Source: Bacteroidaceae bacterium
GTDB lineage: Bacteria; Bacteroidota; Bacteroidia; Bacteroidales; Bacteroidaceae
Assembly (NCBI GenBank): GCA_017503235.1
Contig: JAFVTL010000041.1
Span: forward strand, 1-62,593
Reading direction: 5' to 3'
Length of the DNA stretch: 62,593 nucleotides
Shown: piece after piece, positions 50,961 through 59,106 of the stretch
Position numbering within the stretch: position 1 is the first letter of the stretch
Layout of the letters: every line of letters begins with the position of its first letter
The notes under the pieces: model-generated
Databases searched by the model: none
Seen by the model: only the letters and a program-made list of their open reading frames with translations
What the model was told of the DNA's origin: nothing
Translations under genes and position numbers: made by a program

Positions 50961-52823
50961 ATGATTGAATTACTTATAAATGGTCAGCCGGTGGATTTGC
51001 CGGCAGACTTCTCCTTCAGCATGGAGTATGAGAATGAATTCTTTACTAAAGCTTCGGAATATAGCCTGGATATTTCATTACCATTAGAGGGCAGCCCGAA
51101 CAATCAGAAGATATTCGGCCAAATTCATCGGGCAACTACTCCCAAAGAGAATGCCCGTTTGGAGTCGGCCGCTTATGTCAATGGTCGTTGCGTTTCCCAT
51201 GGTTATGCTATCATCTTATCGGTTACGGATAAAGATATCAAGATACAGTTGGTGGGCAATACAAGTTATGTTAATTATGCTGGAGCAGACACATATATCG
51301 ATAAAATGGATTTAGGTATGGCCTGCATCAGAAAACCTGATGGATTTAGTTGGACGGGTAATGGTTATGCATATGTTCCCCAATCTGAATATCATAAAAC
51401 TTTTGGCTCTGTCGATGATACGGATATGGTGCTCTTCTGGGCATATTACAAGGACCCTAAAGATATTGTATACGATAATTTACACAATCAGCGTTTCCCC
51501 AATAGCCCTTGGCCGACTCTAAGCCCTGCTGGTGATAGCGAATTGGACATTATGGATTTGGCTCATTATAGCTGTCAACCTTACTTGCTGAAGGTGATTG
51601 ACCGGATTGTAAGAGCAATGGGTTATACTCTTCGCCGGAATGACTTGAATCACTCATGGTTACGCAACCTTTACATCGTCAACTATAAAAGCAATAAGAG
51701 CTTTGGTGATTGGTGGAAGCCTGATGGTAGTGATGAGATTGGTCTACCGATGGCCAGTGCTTTACCTCATTGGACAGTCAGTAAGTTTTTGGACGAAGTG
51801 GAGAAATTATGTGCTTGTGTGTTTGTGTTTAATTCATATAACAACACGGTGGATATCCTTCAGCTGGATAAGTTCTATGGGGATACTGCCGAAATATATA
51901 ATGTGGCAGATAACAATATCCTCGATGAGTATGAATTTGAATTTACTGATTCTTCTGAGGACAAGGATATAGCATCGTGCAATATCTCATTTAAAAAGGG
52001 GTATACAGACAAACGGCTGAAGGTGGACAAGGAGGTGTTGGATGCTATTGAGAGTCACGAACATTATGGCAGCTATAACGAGTTGGTTGCAGCTTATGAA
52101 GCCAAAACGACAGTTGAAAAACAGAGAGTACTCTTCATCGATGATGCCACAGGACGCGAGTACATTTGTAATACAGATGATAAGGGCAACAAAACGTTGG
52201 TCGAGGTGAATGTTTTTGGGGATTTCATACGGGATGCAGAGGTTAGTTCTGTAGAGTTAAATATTGTTCCGGCCAATACCCGTAAATTTGCAGTGGGGTG
52301 GTGGATTGATCCTGGATTTATCATGGACCCATCAGCTGGCTTGGATTTAAATGTTCCTTTCACCGAACAACAACAAGCCGATAGCCCAGAATATACGACA
52401 GCACAAGATATCATTGACAATAGCTATTCTGACGAACAGATAGATGAAAGTAGTGATGTGATGGAAGTCATGCTTTCTACTGGCCAGTGGTTTGGATTGG
52501 CATCGTATAAAGATGTTACTTATAATTATCCTGCTCCATTTACAGATTTCAATATGCCTGGTGCTACACAAGGAGTAGTGCCTGAAATGTCATTGTCATT
52601 AAAAGATGTTTGTGAACAGAGTCTTGGACACATGTACCGTAATATCCCGCGTTTCAGAACAAATAATACGTTTATCAAAAAGTTCTTGGCCAAGACGGTA
52701 CCTGATGTCCGGCAACCGTTCATGTTCCATAATCAGATGTACGTCTGTCGCAAAATGAATTCGGATTTTGAATCGGGTACCGAAGATTTGATTTTCGAAG
52801 GTGAATTCTATCGGATAGAATAA
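50961..52823 (+). CDS. distal tail/baseplate protein
   Basis: 620 residues, directly after the tape measure gene, the standard place of distal tail or baseplate hub genes. The start (MIELLINGQPVDLPADFSFS) is a beta-sandwich motif seen in such Bacteroides phage proteins; the rest is beta-rich with several tryptophans. No enzymatic domain recognised. It ends the rightward late genes before a strong terminator. Confidence 0.7.
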   Translation: MIELLINGQPVDLPADFSFSMEYENEFFTKASEYSLDISLPLEGSPNNQKIFGQIHRATTPKENARLESAAYVNGRCVSHGYAIILSVTDKDIKIQLVGNTSYVNYAGADTYIDKMDLGMACIRKPDGFSWTGNGYAYVPQSEYHKTFGSVDDTDMVLFWAYYKDPKDIVYDNLHNQRFPNSPWPTLSPAGDSELDIMDLAHYSCQPYLLKVIDRIVRAMGYTLRRNDLNHSWLRNLYIVNYKSNKSFGDWWKPDGSDEIGLPMASALPHWTVSKFLDEVEKLCACVFVFNSYNNTVDILQLDKFYGDTAEIYNVADNNILDEYEFEFTDSSEDKDIASCNISFKKGYTDKRLKVDKEVLDAIESHEHYGSYNELVAAYEAKTTVEKQRVLFIDDATGREYICNTDDKGNKTLVEVNVFGDFIRDAEVSSVELNIVPANTRKFAVGWWIDPGFIMDPSAGLDLNVPFTEQQQADSPEYTTAQDIIDNSYSDEQIDESSDVMEVMLSTGQWFGLASYKDVTYNYPAPFTDFNMPGATQGVVPEMSLSLKDVCEQSLGHMYRNIPRFRTNNTFIKKFLAKTVPDVRQPFMFHNQMYVCRKMNSDFESGTEDLIFEGEFYRIE

Positions 52824-52826
52824 AAT

Positions 52827-52858
52827 AATCCCCGTAAGCGGCTCAACTTACGGGGATT
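52827..52858. terminator. bidirectional terminator at the end of the late genes
   Basis: Perfect 12-bp stem AATCCCCGTAAG / CTTACGGGGATT with an eight-base loop, between convergent late and minus-strand genes. Confidence 0.75.
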
Positions 52859-52877
52859 GGTGTCAAAAGTCAAACTA

Positions 52878-53288
52878 TCAACTGATAGAAAGAGAGCCTA
52901 ATTTCTTTCCGATATCATTGATGGCATAGTTCAGCGTAGCCAATTCTTCCTCTTTCAAAGTATAGATTTTTCCACGTACAGGACAACCATTGATGCGTTG
53001 GCTTAGCCAAGCGGTTGATTTGCCAAAATAATGCTCGGCAATATATTTCAAGGATATTATTTCACTGACTTCCTTGATTTGTTGCTTGATGCTTAGCATC
53101 TTGTCTAATTTGGCATCAAGTTCGTCAATGTCTTTCCCTATTTCATCCAATGTGCCGGACAAATAATTCTTGATGAATTCTCTTTCTTCATCTGATTGGT
53201 ATTTGGCGGCAATTTCTTTCATTTTTTCTGTACTTGCTGTGTCGTCAAGACGACTCATAAGCTGCAATTCTTTCAATAATTCTTCCAT
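52878..53288 (-). CDS. DUF5053 phage protein
   Basis: 136 residues. The C-terminal half (KYIAEHYFGKSTAWLSQRIN, then VRGKIYTLKEEELATLN) fits DUF5053, a small family in Bacteroidetes phages with a helix-turn-helix-like part. The N-terminal half is helical. It lies beside the integrase on the minus strand in the block expected to be expressed in the lysogen; a regulatory or excision function is possible. Confidence 0.75.
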   Translation of the reverse strand: MEELLKELQLMSRLDDTASTEKMKEIAAKYQSDEEREFIKNYLSGTLDEIGKDIDELDAKLDKMLSIKQQIKEVSEIISLKYIAEHYFGKSTAWLSQRINGCPVRGKIYTLKEEELATLNYAINDIGKKLGSLSIS

Positions 53289-53328
53289 ATGCTTGTTTTT
53301 TAATCCCCTCCCGAAGGAGGGGCTTTGT

Positions 53329-53511
53329 TTAATTTTTCGTTATTTCGTCTCTCTTTTTCATCAGTTTCCAGATCTTTTCGAGATATTCATCTGTTCGGGG
53401 CTCGGGGTCTATCCCGATGATTTCGCATCTTTCTCTGTACTTCTTGATTTCGTACTGAAGTCGGTAAATCTGAAAATTGACTTCATCAAGTTCATCTTTT
53501 TCTTTCTTCAT
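53329..53511 (-). CDS. small coiled-coil protein upstream of DUF5053
   Basis: 60 residues from the ATG at 53511, lysine- and glutamate-rich, one long helix. It is first in a two-gene unit with DUF5053, behind a promoter overlapped by two palindromes. Too small to assign; a helper or antitoxin-like role is possible. Confidence 0.55.
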   Translation of the reverse strand: MKKEKDELDEVNFQIYRLQYEIKKYRERCEIIGIDPEPRTDEYLEKIWKLMKKRDEITKN

Positions 53512-53536
53512 GATTTTGTTTTTTAGTTGATAATTT

Positions 53537-53608
53537 GTTTTCCTTTTGACATTGCAAATATACATAAAATATTTTTATGCAAAAGGAAAACATAAAATAT
53601 TTTTTATG
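53537..53608 (-). promoter_or_regulatory. promoter with palindromic operators ahead of the DUF5053 unit
   Basis: On the minus strand TTTG (53583-53580), then a 17-bp spacer, then TATATTTG (53562-53555). The spacer is exactly the palindrome CATAAAATATTTTTATG (53563-53579). A second, nearly identical palindrome is at 53591-53608, and a 12-bp inverted repeat GTTTTCCTTTTG (53537-53548 with 53580-53591) surrounds the promoter. This is a typical repressor-controlled promoter; the regulator is not known. Confidence 0.65.
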
Positions 53609-53611
53609 TGA

Positions 53612-54796
53612 TTACAAATTTCCTTCATAATTCTTTAGCTCGGGATGCGCTTTCAATTGTTCTTTCCGTACGTACTTGTTGGTGGTTACTACTGATGAAT
53701 GGCGTGCCTGGTCTTTGGCGATGGTCAATCCCACACGATCGATGGCATCAGTGATACCCGTATCTTTCAAACTGTAGAATTGATAACAGTCCGGCCATTG
53801 TAGAGCTTCACGAACTTTCGCCCATTCTTCTCTGAAGATTCGGGCATCAGACTTGTGTTCGCTTGGAGTGAACTGTCGGCCGAACAGATAGAAGTTCCCG
53901 GGGTAACTGAATACTTTCTTGTCTAACATCATATGAATGACTTTGGCGGGCAAGGTCACCTTGGCATCTTTACGGTTCTTGCTGATGTCCTTACTCACGA
54001 ATATGGTTTGTTCGGCCAGATTGATGTCATCAATCCGGATGCTGCACATCTCGCAAGGTCGAATAAGGGTGTAATAATGTACGAGACAGGCCAACAAGAA
54101 ATCTGAATTTCGTATTTCCAAATACTCTTTCAGTTTCTTGAGGTCTTGTTGGGTCAGAGTTTTCCGTTTCTTGTCATCCTCACGGAGTAGGGGTATCCGT
54201 TCTGCTGAATTCGCTGTAATGTATCCGTTATTATATAGGTAAGTACATAATGAACTGACCCAACGTAGGTAGTTGTTCCTGGTTCGGGGACTGGTGTCTT
54301 TATCAACATAAACCCATTCCAGAAAACCTTCGATGTAATTTCGGTCGAATTGGTAAGCATAGACAATTTTTTGCTCCAGCTGTTCATTGTAAGCTGACAA
54401 TGTTCTGAGACGGGACATATAGTCTGTTACCGTTTTGGGTTTCATTACATTGTCCTTAAGCAGTTTCTTTATATAATGTTCGTATCTGTCTAAGACCGTT
54501 GTTATTATGGTGAAACCTTTCTTACCGCTCTCTTGAATCAACGGATTCCAACCTTGCTTCAACTTGATGGCCACTTCATCACGGAACCGAAGAGCAGCTT
54601 CGTCCCGTTCCTTTTTATTATGTATGTAATTGAATTTTTTCCGGACTCGACGTAAACGGGGACTCCCGTCCATGACAGACTCCGGGTCCAGTACGTAGAA
54701 ATAGACGTATTTCTCTTTCCCTTTCCGACAATATATCGGTAAACGGTATTTCTCAATTTCAGAGAAGTTTAATTTTCGCTTGGGTTCAGAAAACAT
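53612..54796 (-). CDS. prophage integrase (tyrosine recombinase)
   Basis: 394 residues, next to the right att site, so it is the enzyme for integration into tRNA-fMet. Arm-binding (1-90) and core-binding (100-200) domains precede a catalytic domain with R246 (LIRPCEM), H366 (QARHSSV) and Y375 (NKYV). The usual HxxR box II is replaced by YSLKD (341-345, Y and K in place of H and R), a variant known in Bacteroidetes integrases. It differs strongly from the invertase. No excisionase was recognised. Start at 54796 agrees with the inverted repeat upstream. Confidence 0.9.
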   Translation of the reverse strand: MFSEPKRKLNFSEIEKYRLPIYCRKGKEKYVYFYVLDPESVMDGSPRLRRVRKKFNYIHNKKERDEAALRFRDEVAIKLKQGWNPLIQESGKKGFTIITTVLDRYEHYIKKLLKDNVMKPKTVTDYMSRLRTLSAYNEQLEQKIVYAYQFDRNYIEGFLEWVYVDKDTSPRTRNNYLRWVSSLCTYLYNNGYITANSAERIPLLREDDKKRKTLTQQDLKKLKEYLEIRNSDFLLACLVHYYTLIRPCEMCSIRIDDINLAEQTIFVSKDISKNRKDAKVTLPAKVIHMMLDKKVFSYPGNFYLFGRQFTPSEHKSDARIFREEWAKVREALQWPDCYQFYSLKDTGITDAIDRVGLTIAKDQARHSSVVTTNKYVRKEQLKAHPELKNYEGNL

Positions 54797-54802
54797 TTTT
54801 TT

Positions 54803-54831
54803 TACATTGTTTCGTTATCCGTAACAATGTA
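54803..54831. promoter_or_regulatory. 9-bp inverted repeat upstream of integrase
   Basis: TACATTGTT / AACAATGTA with 11 bp between, 7 bp before the integrase start codon. Likely an operator or an arm-type binding site. Confidence 0.5.
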
Positions 54832-54884
54832 TCTGATTATTCATTCAATTTGTTCTGGCTCGTTTTTGTCCCGCTTGAAAAACG

Positions 54885-54926
54885 AAAAAGGGTTTAAATA
54901 ATTGAACTTCAACTATTTAAACCCTT
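54885..54926 (-). terminator. phage-supplied terminator for tRNA-fMet
   Basis: A perfect 13-bp stem (AAGGGTTTAAATA with TATTTAAACCCTT) with a nested TTGAA/TTCAA pair, followed on the minus strand by TTTTTCG. It lies within the prophage a few bases after the restored tRNA 3' end and replaces the terminator lost by integration. Confidence 0.75.
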
Positions 54927-54931
54927 AAGAG

Positions 54932-55003
<72 letters not shown>

Positions 55004-55165
55004 ATGTTTTCTTGATTTCGAATGCAAAGGTACGGCTTTTATTTGTAAAACCAAATATTTTCCGAATAATTTTTCATTGAATAAATCTGTGCAATGTATA
55101 ATCGGTTGAAATGTAGTGCGTTAGGAGTGGTTAAAAAAATAGTGTGCAATTTTTTCTCTCTTGAG

Positions 55166-55197
55166 TTGTGCTATATTCAGAAAAAGATGTACTTTTG
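55166..55197 (+). promoter_or_regulatory. promoter TTG-N21-TACTTTTG of the TetR gene
   Basis: TTG at 55166-55168, 21 bp, TACTTTTG at 55190-55197, 16 bp before the first ATG. A good Bacteroides-type promoter. Confidence 0.6.
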
Positions 55198-55213
55198 CAC
55201 ACATATACATTAA

Positions 55214-55834
55214 ATGTGCAACCAAATACCTATGACTGTATCCAAGACTAGAGCGAAATTAGTGGACGTAGCACGCCAGCTGTTTGCCAAGAACGGCGTG
55301 GACGAAACGACGATGAACGACATTGCGTTGGCATCGAAAAAAGGAAGGCGTACGCTGTATACCTACTTCAAGAGCAAGGAGGAGGTATATATGGCAGTGG
55401 TCGAATCGGAGCTGGAAATCCTCTCCAGTTCGCTGGAAAAGGTGGTGGCTGAAAAGATGTCGCCCGACCAGACCATCCTGAAGATGATTGAGACTCACTT
55501 GGATGCCATCAAGATGGTGGTGCTGAGAAACGGAACCATGCGTGCGGGGTTCTTCCGCGACATCTGGCGCGTGGAGCGGGTGCGCCGCAACTTTGACGTG
55601 CGCGAGATCAGACTCTTCCGCCAGATTCTGACGGAGGGCAAGGAGCAGGGCCTGTTCGAGATAGACAACATCGACATCATGGCCGACATCCTGCACTATT
55701 GCATCAAGGGTATTGAAGTGCCCTACATACGAGGCCAGATAGGCGAGGAGCTGGAGGAAAACAAGGGCTGGGAATATGTGGCCAAGATTGTGTACGGAGT
55801 GTTGGGACGCAAGGGCGTGCCCGGACAGAAGTAG
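55214..55834 (+). CDS. TetR/AcrR family regulator
   Basis: 206 residues. The N-terminal helix-turn-helix (about 22-65: TTMNDIALASKKGRRTLYTYF) is typical TetR; the rest is the helical ligand and dimer domain. An alternative ATG at 55232 (MTVSKTRAK) is equally plausible and matches the family start better. It precedes fabG by 39 bp, so it may control fatty-acid synthesis in the manner of FabR/FapR-like regulators, an inference from position. The operon continues with a pseudouridine synthase. Confidence 0.85.
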   Translation: MCNQIPMTVSKTRAKLVDVARQLFAKNGVDETTMNDIALASKKGRRTLYTYFKSKEEVYMAVVESELEILSSSLEKVVAEKMSPDQTILKMIETHLDAIKMVVLRNGTMRAGFFRDIWRVERVRRNFDVREIRLFRQILTEGKEQGLFEIDNIDIMADILHYCIKGIEVPYIRGQIGEELEENKGWEYVAKIVYGVLGRKGVPGQK

Positions 55835-55873
55835 AAAGAGACTAATTTTTAATCATAACGTAAAAAGAAAACT

Positions 55874-56620
55874 ATGGGATTATTAACAGGTAAGACTGCC
55901 ATCGTGACCGGTGCCGCTCGTGGCATTGGCAAGGCAATTGCTTTGAAGTTTGCCTCAGAAGGTGCAAACATTGCTTTTACAGACTTGGTCATCGACGAAA
56001 ACGGATTGAATACAGAAAAGGAAATTGCTGCTTTCGGCGTGAAAGCGAAAGGATATGCTTCGAATGCCGCTTCTTTTGAAGATACAGAAAAGGTGGTGAA
56101 CCAGATTAAGGAAGAATTTGGCTCGGTAGACATTCTGGTGAACAATGCAGGTATCACCAAGGATGGTCTGATGATGCGTATGAGCGAAGCTCAATGGGAT
56201 GCTGTGATTGCCGTGAACTTGAAGTCGGCTTTCAACTTCATCCACGCCTGTACTCCAATCATGATGCGCCAACGCGGTGGCAGCATCATCAACATGGCCT
56301 CTGTGGTAGGTGTTCATGGTAACGCCGGCCAGTGCAACTACTCGGCTTCCAAGGCAGGTATGATTGGTTTGGCCAAGTCTATCGCTCAGGAATTGGGCTC
56401 TCGTGGCGTACGTGCCAATGCCATCGCTCCGGGCTTTATCATCACTGACATGACCAACCAGTTGAGCGAAGAAGTGAAGGCTGAATGGGCAAAGCGCATT
56501 CCGTTGCGTCGTGGCGGTACTCCGGAAGACGTGGCAAACATCGCTACATTCCTGGCTTCTGACATGTCGTCTTATGTGACTGGTCAGGTGATTCAGGTAG
56601 ACGGTGGTATGAATATGTAA
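55874..56620 (+). CDS. fabG: 3-oxoacyl-[acyl-carrier-protein] reductase
   Basis: 248 residues, full length. Short-chain dehydrogenase with the NADP-binding TGAARGIG (12-19), the NNAG at 90-93 and the catalytic S143, Y156 and K160 (YSASK). It reduces 3-oxoacyl-ACP to 3-hydroxyacyl-ACP in the fatty acid elongation cycle in the cytoplasm. The C-terminal VTGQVIQVDGGMNM is the usual FabG end. It follows a TetR regulator gene. Among the many related dehydrogenases FabG is the best fit. Confidence 0.9.
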   Translation: MGLLTGKTAIVTGAARGIGKAIALKFASEGANIAFTDLVIDENGLNTEKEIAAFGVKAKGYASNAASFEDTEKVVNQIKEEFGSVDILVNNAGITKDGLMMRMSEAQWDAVIAVNLKSAFNFIHACTPIMMRQRGGSIINMASVVGVHGNAGQCNYSASKAGMIGLAKSIAQELGSRGVRANAIAPGFIITDMTNQLSEEVKAEWAKRIPLRRGGTPEDVANIATFLASDMSSYVTGQVIQVDGGMNM

Positions 56621-56628
56621 TTCGTTGG

Positions 56629-57300
56629 ATGAAAGTCGTTTACGAAGATAATCACATCATAGTCGTCAACAAGACTGCTTCGGAAATCGTGCAGGGCGAC
56701 AAGACCGGCGACACTCCTTTGTCGGAAACGGTGAAGGAGTATCTGAAGGTGAAATACAACAAGCCGGGCAATGTCTTCATCGGTGTGACACACCGGTTGG
56801 ACCGCCCCGTGAGTGGGCTGGTGGTATTTGCTAAGACCAGCAAGGCACTTAGCCGACTGAACGAAATGTTCTGTCAGGGTCAGGTGAAGAAGACCTATTG
56901 GGCCATTGTGAAGGAGCGTCCCAAGGAAGTGGAGGGCGAACTGACGCACTGGCTGGTGCGCAACGAGAAGCAGAACAAGTCGTATGCATACGACAAGGAA
57001 CGTCCGAACAGCAAGAAAGCGATACTCCGTTACAAGCTGATTGCCCATTCGGTGAACTATCACTTGTTGGAAGTGGACTTGCAGACAGGGCGACATCACC
57101 AGATACGATGTCAGCTGGCGAAGATGGGATGTCCCATCAAGGGGGATTTGAAATATGGTTCGCCCCGTTCGAATCCCGATGGAAGTATCTGCCTCCATGC
57201 ACGAAGGGTGACATTCGTCCATCCCGTGTCGAAGGAAGTGATTGACCTGACAGCACCGGTTCCCGAAGGGAATCTGTGGGGCGGATTTGATGTGGAATAA
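56629..57300 (+). CDS. RluA-family pseudouridine synthase
   Basis: 223 residues. The catalytic motif HRLDRPVSGLVVFAKTS (about 56-72) contains the essential aspartate. The protein lacks an N-terminal S4 domain, as in the shorter members of the family. It converts uridine to pseudouridine in rRNA or tRNA; the target base cannot be told. It starts eight bases after fabG and is probably cotranscribed with it. The end of the unit is marked by a strong terminator. Confidence 0.9.
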   Translation: MKVVYEDNHIIVVNKTASEIVQGDKTGDTPLSETVKEYLKVKYNKPGNVFIGVTHRLDRPVSGLVVFAKTSKALSRLNEMFCQGQVKKTYWAIVKERPKEVEGELTHWLVRNEKQNKSYAYDKERPNSKKAILRYKLIAHSVNYHLLEVDLQTGRHHQIRCQLAKMGCPIKGDLKYGSPRSNPDGSICLHARRVTFVHPVSKEVIDLTAPVPEGNLWGGFDVE

Positions 57301-57343
57301 AAGAATTCAGGAACTCTCGTTTGTAGAAAGTGTGAAGAAAGTA

Positions 57344-57376
57344 GTGGATGTGTCTCGGCACATCCACCTTTTTTTT
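57344..57376 (+). terminator. terminator after the pseudouridine synthase gene
   Basis: Perfect 9-bp stem GTGGATGTG-tctcgg-CACATCCAC followed by a T8 run. Confidence 0.85.
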
Positions 57377-57391
57377 GTGAGAAGTTCCTCC

Positions 57392-57682
57392 TTATTGGGC
57401 GGCTTCTTCCTTCACCGGTTCACCCTTTTCGTTGAAAAGTAGGATGGTTTCTTGCTGGTCGGCATCCACAAGAATCAGTTTGTAGGTCTTTGTACCGTCT
57501 TCGGCAGTCTCAACGTGTGCCTCCTTGATGGTGGAACCTTCACAATTCTTGGCTGCGGCGTCCTGTACGGCTTGCGGAACATCCTTCAATTCAATGACAA
57601 CATATTCATCGGCTGCATTTGCAAAAGCAACGGAGGTGCCCAAACCCATAATCAAAGCCAATGCTACAAAAATCTTTTTCAT
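57392..57682 (-). CDS. secreted PepSY-like small protein
   Basis: 96 residues. A signal peptide (MKKIFVALALIMGLGTSVAFA, cut near 21-23) leads to one PepSY-like domain (DUF2874) of about 70 residues: VPQAVQDAAAKNCEGSTIKE is the helix and the rest the beta sheet. Such proteins are periplasmic or surface exposed and bind or inhibit proteases or unknown ligands. Single gene, function unknown. Confidence 0.75.
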   Translation of the reverse strand: MKKIFVALALIMGLGTSVAFANAADEYVVIELKDVPQAVQDAAAKNCEGSTIKEAHVETAEDGTKTYKLILVDADQQETILLFNEKGEPVKEEAAQ

Positions 57683-57781
57683 AAATCGATGTTTAATTTG
57701 TTAAGTTATAATTCGTTGTGTTCTAGAACTTGAATCTATTAACACCGATTCATTGAAAAAGGTTCGGTCGAGGGACAGATT

Positions 57782-59101
57782 TCATCGTGTCTGACTCCGG
57801 AAACGCCACCAGAACATCAGTCCGGCGCTGGTCAATCCGAAGGGGAAGGAGAGCCAGATGCCTGTCAGACCGCCATCGAGTACGAATCCGAACAGATAGC
57901 CCGCAGGCAGGGAGATGAGGAAATAGGCGATGAAGGCAATGTACATCACTGGTTTGACATCGGCTATTCCGCGCAGGGCGTTGGAATAATTGCACTGCAG
58001 GCCATCGCCAAACTGGTAGATGATGAACGGAAGGACGAGGCCTGCCACCATGAGTGTCACTTCATCGTTCTCGGTAAACCATCCGCCCACTTGGTGGCGG
58101 AGAAGGAAAAGTGGAATGGATACGGTCAAACCCATCAACAGAATGATGTGGAAGCCGGCACGGGCTGAATGACGCACAGATGGAAGGTCATTCTGGCCGT
58201 GGAAATTGCTGACTCGTACGGCTACAGCGGCGGCCATGCCATAATACATCATGTATCCCAACTGGCCGATGGTGAGCATCACCTGATGGGCGGCCAGTGC
58301 CAAGGTGCCCAACCATCCCACCATGATGGTGGAAAGACTGAACGAAGCGGTCTCCATTCCCATTTGCAGGCCTACCGGCCAGCCCAGCTTGTTCAGTTGG
58401 AGGAAGTCAGATTTGTTTAGTTTCCCTGTCAGGAACCCTTCCTTGTAGGGTTGGTATCGCTTGCCGGTAAAGAAGAGGGCAACGAAAATCAGAAGCATTA
58501 GGATGCGCGATGCCAAGGTGGCGATGCCTGCTCCCAACAAGCCCATTTCGGGGAATCCGAAGTGTCCGTAGATCAATATCCAATTGCCGAAGATATTCAG
58601 AAAGTTTCCTCCGATGAGGATCCACATGGGTGTTTGTGTATCCGTGATGCCGTCGGCAAACTGCTTGAAAGCATTGAAAAGCATGACGAACATCAGCGAG
58701 ATGAGCAACACCATATAATAAGGCCGCATCAAGGGAAGCAATTCTTCCGGTTGGCCCAATCGGTGGATGTTGAGGTAGAGTGCTCCCATGACGCTGGTGA
58801 GCAAGATACCTATCAGCCCATTGACGAGGAGGGCATTCTTCAGAGTGCGTCCCACGGCCTTTTGTTCGCCTTGTCCGAAGAGGCTTCCCACAATCGGGGT
58901 AAGTCCATAGGAGAAACCCGTGGCGAAGATAATGGCCAAGTTGAAAATGTTGTTCACGAAACTGGCTCCGGCAAGATCTTCGGTGCTGTGATGGCCTATC
59001 ATCAGTGTGTCGGCAAAGCCGAGAACGATCATGCCTAATTGGCCGATGACGATGGGGATGCCGAGCTTGAACAGGGCCTTGTAGTGAGTGGAGCTGATCA
59101 T
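57782..59101 (-). CDS. MATE family efflux transporter
   Basis: 439 residues with twelve membrane helices. It begins with the family pattern LGIPIVIGQLGMIVLGFADT and carries internal repeats of MATE proteins (about 1-220 and 230-439). It exports drugs or metabolites in exchange for sodium or protons across the inner membrane. Its start is five bases after the stop of the M16 peptidase gene on the same strand; both are probably in one unit. The substrate is unknown. Confidence 0.9.
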   Translation of the reverse strand: MISSTHYKALFKLGIPIVIGQLGMIVLGFADTLMIGHHSTEDLAGASFVNNIFNLAIIFATGFSYGLTPIVGSLFGQGEQKAVGRTLKNALLVNGLIGILLTSVMGALYLNIHRLGQPEELLPLMRPYYMVLLISLMFVMLFNAFKQFADGITDTQTPMWILIGGNFLNIFGNWILIYGHFGFPEMGLLGAGIATLASRILMLLIFVALFFTGKRYQPYKEGFLTGKLNKSDFLQLNKLGWPVGLQMGMETASFSLSTIMVGWLGTLALAAHQVMLTIGQLGYMMYYGMAAAVAVRVSNFHGQNDLPSVRHSARAGFHIILLMGLTVSIPLFLLRHQVGGWFTENDEVTLMVAGLVLPFIIYQFGDGLQCNYSNALRGIADVKPVMYIAFIAYFLISLPAGYLFGFVLDGGLTGIWLSFPFGLTSAGLMFWWRFRSQTR

Positions 59102-59106
59102 GGAGA

